A stretch of DNA of 64,000 nt, from the IMG/VR virus record IMGVR_UViG_3300042880_000288, positions 1-64,000 of that record; one strand, 5' to 3'. The position numbers and the translations under genes are program-made. Within the stretch, counting starts at the first letter, position 1, and each line of letters starts with the position of its first letter. Origin of the DNA: a virus. Positions 37,901 to 46,900 of the stretch are shown here, one piece after another. Under the pieces are notes generated by a model, which worked only from the letters and a program-made list of their open reading frames with translations, made no database searches and had not been told where the DNA came from.

Positions 37901-40900
37901 TCCTGCATACAAGGATATGTCCTTCTTTGAAATAGAAGAAAGACTAGCAGAAAACTTTAGAGAGTATGCAAGAAATCCTAAACCTGTTAAAAGTCAACCT
38001 GTTAGAAATACATTATTTAGAAAAATATTAAACTTCCTAAAACAATTATTCGGTAAGGTATCTCCAAAAGATATCATTGATCCAAATATAATGGAAATAG
38101 GAATGGTTAATGAATTGTTTGAAGCTCTTTATTTCAATAATGATAATGTATTAAATAAATTTTCTCCATCCGTAGATAATTTAAAATGGGATGAACTTGA
38201 TAGAGGAGTGGTTGTAAAAACAGAAGAAAAGAATTCTAAGGGTAAAAATATAAAAGTTGAAGTACTGAATGAACAAGATGGTAGAGCTCTTGCAAATACC
38301 ATTGATTCTGTACTATCTGAAATCATTGATGAAAGTTCTAAATTTTATAATAAAAAATCAGGAACTGTAAAAATCTTAACTGATTCCTATAATAAAGGTC
38401 TTGCTTATGATAAGGTTAGAAAGAAGTTCATAGAAGATATTAAACAATGGCAAAAAGAACTTCTTATTAAAGATGCTAAGTTTGATACCTATACCACTTT
38501 AGATCAATTAGATTCAAATGCCTTTGCTGTAATAAGAAGTAAAAAAGGTGATCATAAATATATTTTCTTAAGAGGTCAAGTTGAAAGTTTTAAAAATCTA
38601 ACAGCTGATACTAAACTTGGAGAAAGAGAGAAAGGAAAACTATACAAAGACAATATTGAAATTGTAGCAGATTACTTTGAACATGATTTAATTAAAGATA
38701 GAAAAGGAAGAGGAGCAAGTATAATAATTGTTGATAGTAGACAAGAAGCTGAAGATCAATTTAAAAATTATATTGAAATTGATCCTATTACTAACGAACA
38801 AAAGGCACCTTCAATACAATCAATTAAATTTAATGAAGATAGAGTTGCTGCAAGATTATTTACTCCAGAGCAACAACTTAAATTAGATAACATTAGAATC
38901 TATGAAACAGCACTTAAACACTGGGATTCTATTATTGCTCATCATGAAAATAACTCAACCTTTGATATAATTAAACAAAAATATATCTTACTTGAAGAAG
39001 ACCCAAGTACAAACTCATCATTAGATACTACAAGAGCTAATGAAACTAGGACTGGGGATAAACAAATTGGAGAGTTTACATTACAGGAAATGGCTAATAA
39101 AGAGACTGTATATATATTAAAAAGTCTCTTTAAGAAAGAAAAGAAAGGAACTGGTTATGTTAATGTATATGATAGATTTGGTAATAAACAATTAGCTGAT
39201 TTTAGAACAGTATGGAATGCCGTTGTAAGAGCCACCAATAGTGCAAAAGATCCTCAAAAAATATATGATGCACTTGTAAATGCTGCCAAGTTTTCTCCAG
39301 AACTACAACAGTTAATAGATTATAAGTTGCCTTTACCAAATCAAGTAAATCAATCTTCTTCTGAGTTTGATATTACTACTTCATTCTTTACTGATTTTAG
39401 TAGACCAAAAGTACCATATATTCAATTGTTAGCTTTTGATGATGGTGTAGAATTCTCAACTGAAGTAACAGATGCTGGTATAGATGTAAGTAAAACTTTA
39501 AAGATATTTGAGGCTAAGTTCCGGTCAGATAAAAATGATTCATACATTGAAAAAGATAATAATATATCCAGACTTAATTTAAATGCTGTATTGCAAAATT
39601 TTAGAAATAAAAATAGTGCAAATTTAATTCTTGATGAAGATAAAGCATTTAAGTTTCTTACATCCATTGGATTCTATTTTGATGATCTTACTGCTATTAA
39701 AGATGAATTAAAAGATTTCAATAATAGAAAGTATTATTATATACCAAGAATATTTGAAACAATCAAATTAGTACATGAAGCTAGTTTAGATCCTAACTTA
39801 TCTAAAGAAGGAAGAGAATTAATAAATAAGTTTAGAATGAGTCCATTGAGGGTATTAAGAAGTGGTATACCTGAAAATGTATTGGGTCAGAAAGATTCTT
39901 CTTTATACAAAAATGGGCTTTCACAAAAGACTATTGTTGATAGACTGCTTACATTACAAAGTAAATACGGTAAAACCGGATCTAATTTTAGTGTATTAAA
40001 TCCTGAAAGAAACAGAGTTAATTTACATACTGATGATAACACAGCAACAGTAATAGCTGATGCAATAAATCAAGTAAGTAATAAATCTGATATGTGGACA
40101 AAAACACAGTATAGATTATTAAATTCATTTAACCCTGCAGTTAATGCATTTACTAACAGGTCCCAAATAATGAAAGCTTTATTTGAGCCAAGTAATAAAA
40201 GAAGAACTGACAGATTTTTAGAAATTATTATGGTGGCTGGTACACAGCTTACATTAAATGATGTATTTTTATCAGGAACATCAACTACAAGTTTAGATGG
40301 CCAGGGTAAATTCTTACAAGATTTTCATACATTTCTTAAGTCAGGTTATTTAGAGTTTTTAAGACCAGGTTCTAAATCCTCTTCATTTGGATTCATCTTA
40401 CGTGGAGGTTTCCCTATTGATGTAAAAGGTATGGGTAAGAATAAAGAACAACATCTATATGCAGATATAGATGACTTCCTTACTGCAAACAATAAAGAGA
40501 CTGAAGTAATTGAAAGAATTATCCTACCATATCTTGCAGGTGAACTTGAAAGAATAAATAAATTCAAAGAAAACCCAAAAGCAAAAAATTATATAGGGTA
40601 TAATCAAAAAGTCACTGACTCAGGTAAGAGAGCTGGAGAAGAGTATGCAATATTTGAAGGTATACTTGATGATAAAACTAAATCAGACTTATTAGAAAAA
40701 ATAAACAACTCTGGTATAGATTTAATAAACTATCTTAAAAATGATCCTGATTTAAAATCTAGTTTGATTAAACAAATCAAAGGTTATTTTACTACTAGAA
40801 GTACTGATGTTTATAACAGATTAAATGAAGGTAAATATGTAGATCCTAAACTATATAATAAAGTACCTGGTGATTTGACTAAGTCAGAAAAAGAAAAAGT

Positions 40901-43900
40901 TCTTGCAAAGACTTTCATGTATAATTATTGGATTCATAGTGTTGAGACTCAGATATTATTCTTAGGTGACATATCTCAATATAATCATCTTAAAGAAGAA
41001 TTACATAAGAGAACTTCTGGTTTGATTTCAAATGGTCCAAGATTTAGGACTGATACTGCTGCTCAATTATTTATAAATAATAAAGCTTTATGGGCAAAAA
41101 GTACTTATGCATCTACTTTACCTGCTGAGTATCAAAACTTTGAATACAATGGTACATTTAATACCGCCATCATGGAGGATATTACTAGAGATAGTGAATA
41201 CTTAGATATAATTAAAAAAGGTCTTGAAAAAGATTATGCAAAAAGATATGCTTTACTTCCAACAGCAGAAGCTAAAAAACTTATAGAAGAAAGAGTAGCA
41301 AAAGAAATTGCTAAATATACGGCAGATGAAATCAAAGAAGGTGATGGTCAAGGTTATATTACTGTTGATGCATATAGAACATTAAAAAAATTACAAAACC
41401 GTTGGTCAGATCAGCAAGAAGTTCTATATCAAAAAGTAATTAAAGGAAGTGAGATTACACCAGCAGAATATATTGAACTTTTTCCTCCATATAAATTACA
41501 ATACTTTGGTCCATTAGTAGCACAAACAAAAGATTTTGCTAATGGTACAGTTTTACCAGTTACAGCTTTCCATAAGTTTGCCTTGGTACCTTTAATTCCA
41601 TCATGGGTAAAGGGTTCTGATCTTGAAGTATTGCATAAAGAAATGCTAAGGAATAACATTCAATATGCAACATTTGGTAGTGGATCTAAGGTAGGTGCAG
41701 TAACATCTGATGGTGAATTAGATAAAATTTATGAGCCCGGTTCAGATAATAAAAAATTAAAAAGTAAAATAAACTTTACTAAAAATACTATTAATGTTGA
41801 GTACTTAAAAGAAGTAACCAGTGTACCTAGTAAATTAAAAGGTAAAGTTATATTCTCAACTCAGTTAAGAAAATTAATTCTTGAAGGATTATTTATTAAA
41901 GGAGAACTTGTAAATGGTGCTAACAAAGATATAGTAGAAGGATACACTTCATTGGTTGACTCTTATACTAAATTATTAAAAGAAGAATTATTAACTGAAA
42001 TTGGTTATACAAAAGAGAATGGAGTATATGTTGGTAAGCCTGCTAAATTATTAAAATTAATCAAAGACAATTTAGCTAAAAAAGATTACCCAAGTCACCT
42101 TCTTGATGCATTAAAAACAAATCCTGATGGTTCACTTAAGTATGACTTATCAAATTTTATTGATGCTCAAACTATAGAAAGAACTGTATTATCAATTGCT
42201 GAAAATAGATTTGTTAAACAAAAACTAAAAGGAGAAGCTTTAGTTCAAGTAGCAAGTTCCATGACAAATGGTTTATGGACTGCAGGAAATAAATTTAAAG
42301 CAGGATCTAAGGAAGATGTATTAAAGTATATGGGTACTAATAATCTACCTTTCTATTATCCTGGTGAGGATGGTAAAACAAATGCAATGAAAGTTGCTAT
42401 TGCTTTACAAGGAGACTTCTTCAATTTATTAAACTTAAATGACTTAGATGGTCAACCAATTAAGACAAGAGAAAGACTTAATGAACTGATCAAACAAGAT
42501 GAATGGTTAAATAAAGATAACAACCGTAAAGCTATTACCATGACTGCTGTTAGGATTCCTGTACAAGGACTTAACTCTATGGAGTTTATGGAAGTTTGGG
42601 AGTTCTTGGATCCTTCTGCAAGTAATATTATTATTCCTCCTACAGAACTAGTAGCAAAATCAGGGGGTGATTATGACGTTGATAAGCTTACTACATTCAT
42701 GCCTAACATAGATAAAGATGGTAATGTTTATACTTCAGATAAAAATGCAAAAGCTTTACTTGATTCTATTAATGAAGCAGACAGTAAAGATAAAATGGCC
42801 TTAATCAAGCAAGCTAAAAAAGTAATGGAAAATGACTTGATCACTAGTATCAGATCTATTCTTGAATTACCAGAAAATTATGCAACTCTTGTAAGACCAA
42901 ATGATACTTACATGCTTAAAGATATTGCTGATGAATTAGCTGATGTTGTAGTTGATTATGATAAATTCCAAACAGTAAATAGAAAATTCAAAGAATATAG
43001 AATTGTAAAAGGTAAAAAAGCAATTAGTCCTACTACTACATTAGAACCTTTATATAATATTGATAAGTTTAATGGTAACATGATTGGTAAAGCAGTACTT
43101 GGTATTGGTGCCAATGAGAATGCTTTTAGTCCTTTATTAAATTCTATTGGTGCTAAAATGCCATTGACTTATCAGGAAAGTGAATTTGATCCAAAAATCA
43201 ATAAGTATAAAGATATAAAGGATGGTGAAACTTATAGAACAAGATTACTATTACGTCATAATAAAAATGCTGATGGTACAATTTCATTAGCAGATGTAAA
43301 CTCTGTTGATGCTGTAAATAAAATAGCTGACTTGTTTTCACAAGGTATGAATGGATGGGTTGACGTTGAAAAAGATCAGTGGATCTTTTATATTCAAGGT
43401 AACTTAGAAATATCTCCTGTATTACTGTATTTATTAAAAGCTGGTGTACCTGTGAGAGATGCTGTTATGTTTGTGTCTACTCCTCTTATTAGAGAGTATG
43501 CAAATAAACAAAGACTATTGAAAAGTCCATATGCAACTCTAATGGGTATTGCACCTACTGAACCTCAGTTTGCTCAATATAATGCAGCTAATGAAGTATT
43601 AAGTCCTGCTATAGATGCTTACTTGAAAAGAACTATTGATAAAGCTGTATTCTCAGGTTATAGTTTTGATACTGCATCAATAGCTTACTATGGTTTAGGT
43701 CCTAATGGTAGAAAACAATTAATGACTCAAGAGTTCAAAGGAACTGATGATCAAGTGATTAAAGATCAAATTAATGACTTCTTACAATATGTTGATTCAA
43801 ATGATGTCATGAGAATCAATTTTTATCAGCAAGCAGATAGAAGACAAAATAATAAAGTATACAGTAAACCAAGAGTTTCAAATAAAGAAATTTACAATTC

Positions 43901-46900
43901 AGCTGTACAATTAAGTGATAATAATTTAGATAGCTTTGGTAATTTTGATAAAGCTAAAATTGAACAATTAGTTAAGTCTAAAAATGATACTGATAAATAT
44001 TCTGATTTTTCAATGGCTGCATTCTTGCATTTTATTGAGATTGAAAAATATTTAAAGGGTCTAGGTAATGTAAAAAGATTATCTAAACCAGATACTCAAA
44101 CATTTAAAACTATACAAGAGGTTTTATTAAGAGATCTAAATATTGCATACTTAAATGATTACAGTAAAGTTGATAAAACTACTTTTGATAGATTAAGAAA
44201 TGACAGCATTCTTGCTGCTCTTGCAGATAAAGATATAATAACTCAAGTAATAAGTCCATTGTTTTCATTAAGAAATAGCAAGCAAGTATTAGATCAGATT
44301 GTTTCTACTATCAATACTAAAACAGAAGCTCTCAAAGAAAGATATGGTGGTCTTGGAGCAGACAACATTAGTAGGTTTATTGAAGAGTATAAAAATGCCA
44401 TCAATACATTTATACTACAAAACTTCTTAAGTAACAATATAAACTCTAATGGAGAGATTGTTTTAGTGCCGGATACTTACAAAGGTTTTGAAGTTGTTAC
44501 TAATGAAAATCTTGAAACAGATGTTGAAGTAACTGAGAAGGATGGTAAGAAACTTATTAGAGTTAATCCAAAAAGAATTGAAGCTGACTTTAAAAATAAA
44601 AACTACTTAGTAACCAGTAGCTCTAACAACTCTTACAAGTCAAGAGGCCTTGAAGCATTCCAAGTTGGTGATGATGTATTTGAATCTAAGTCAAGTTACT
44701 ATAGATATGTTATAGAAAGAGAGTATTTAAAAAATAAAGGATTTACTAAAGAAGAACTTAACAGTATTGCTTTATTGAATACTTATAATCCATCTGTAAT
44801 ATTGAGAAGAGGTACATATTCTTTTACAGATCAGTTATTAGAATCTATTCAACAGTTTCCAGAACTTTCTAAATATCCTGTAGTAAACCAATTAAGTTTA
44901 TATGCTTTTTCTAATGAATTTAATGTATTAACTTTAAATGATAAAGGTTTACTTGATGGTGCTCAAGCTGATATATATGCTCAGAATATTAGAGAACTAG
45001 CTAATCCAAAAATCCAAAAGATTGCAAACACTAAGGATAATGAAAAAATAAGTAGATTATTTTACATGCTTCAATTAATGGCAACTTACCAACATGGTTC
45101 AGGTCCTTCAATTGATGGCTTTAATGAAATACTACCTCAAGATTCATACTTAAGTGTTATGAATAATGCTAGTCCTTTATTCACTAAATACTATTTTAAT
45201 GAAGATACTCTTGAATATATTGTTGATGTTCTTACAGCAGATAAATTAAGAATTAAGAACTATACAAGCATGCCAACAAGTAATAATACATTTGTTATTG
45301 AGGCTAAAGCTGAAGGTGCTCAACCATCTATTAAACCAACAACTCCTACTTTAACTGTAAATGATCCTAAAGATTTTACAAATCATTCGGGTGGTGCTGC
45401 TTTATCTGATACTGAATGGGATCAAATAGGTAGAGAGTTTGGGGTAACTAATCATAAACATTATAGAGAGCCTTTAGATTATGTAGATACAAAAGGTGAA
45501 GCTGCTAAAGGAAGTAAAACATTAGATTCTAAAAAATTACAAGCAGCTGGTATTGAACCTACTCATATTAGTCAAAAAGACTATAATGAAGGTGCACAAA
45601 AAGCTACAAAAGCTTTTAGAATGATGTATACTGATTCTGAAAATAAATCAGTAAGAAGTGCCTATATTATTCGTAACTGGTTACAAGTTAAAAATGCTGA
45701 TGCCATATTTGCATTAGGTACTATAAAACAACCTGGTGAAAATGCATCTGATAAAGCTGGTGAAACAAGAATAGCTGCTGTCCCTATTGTTAAAGGTGGT
45801 ACAGGATATGCTGTTCAAATGGCTATTAATGAAGGTAAACCTGTTTATGTATTTGATGGTACTAAAGAAGGATGGTATAAGTATGATTATTCAATTAAAA
45901 ATTTTGTAAAAACTGATACACCAACTCTTACTAAAAACTTTGCAGGTATAGGAAGTAGAACACTAAGTACAAAAGAAGTAATAGACAAATCATTACAAGC
46001 CATCAGAGATGTATATACTCAAACATTTGGGGCTAAACAAAAATCAGATGGTACAACAGTTAAATACAAGTACTATGGTGCTATGTATGATATTGTTGTA
46101 GAGAATGGACTTGGTATAGATGTATTAAACTATAAAGGGAAACCGGCTAAAAAAGCAATTTTATTAGCTTACTTTAATCAAAATCCAAATATAGATCCTC
46201 AAAGTACTGGACCTGATCCAATAGTTTTAAGTGATGAAGAAATAAATAATGATGATACAGGTAACTCAGATCCAACAACAGGTAATACATTTACTTTTGC
46301 TGATGGTTATGAGATTGAAACTCCTTTTAAATTAAACAAAGAACAAGAGGCAGCTCTGTTAAAACTTGAAGAATTCTATAATGATCCTAAAAAATTCAAT
46401 AATGAAATTACATTGATTGGATATGCAGGAACTGGTAAAACTTCAATCATGGCTCTCTTTGATAAATGGTTGAATAAAGGATGGTTTGGACCTAATATAG
46501 TATATACTGCACCAACTCATAGAGCAAATGCTGTTACTAAACTTAAGAATCCTAAAATTAAAGTATTAACTCTCCATTCCTTATTTGGATTTGGTCCTGA
46601 AGTAGACTTTGAAGGAATGGATTATGACGTAAGAGATTTACAATTTGCTAATAATAGAAATGGAAAAATTGATAAAGGTCAAATACTTATTGTAGATGAA
46701 TCTTCTATGATTACTGATGAATTATATGATTTCTTAGGTCAGCAAAAAGATAAGTATGATCTTAAAGTTATATACATGGGTGATCCAGGACAGTTAGGTC
46801 CTGTGCAAAATAAAGGAGGCTTGACATCAAAAGTATTTTCTAATCCCACATCTAGTATTACTTTAACTAAAGTAGAAAGAACAGGAGATAATCCTATACT

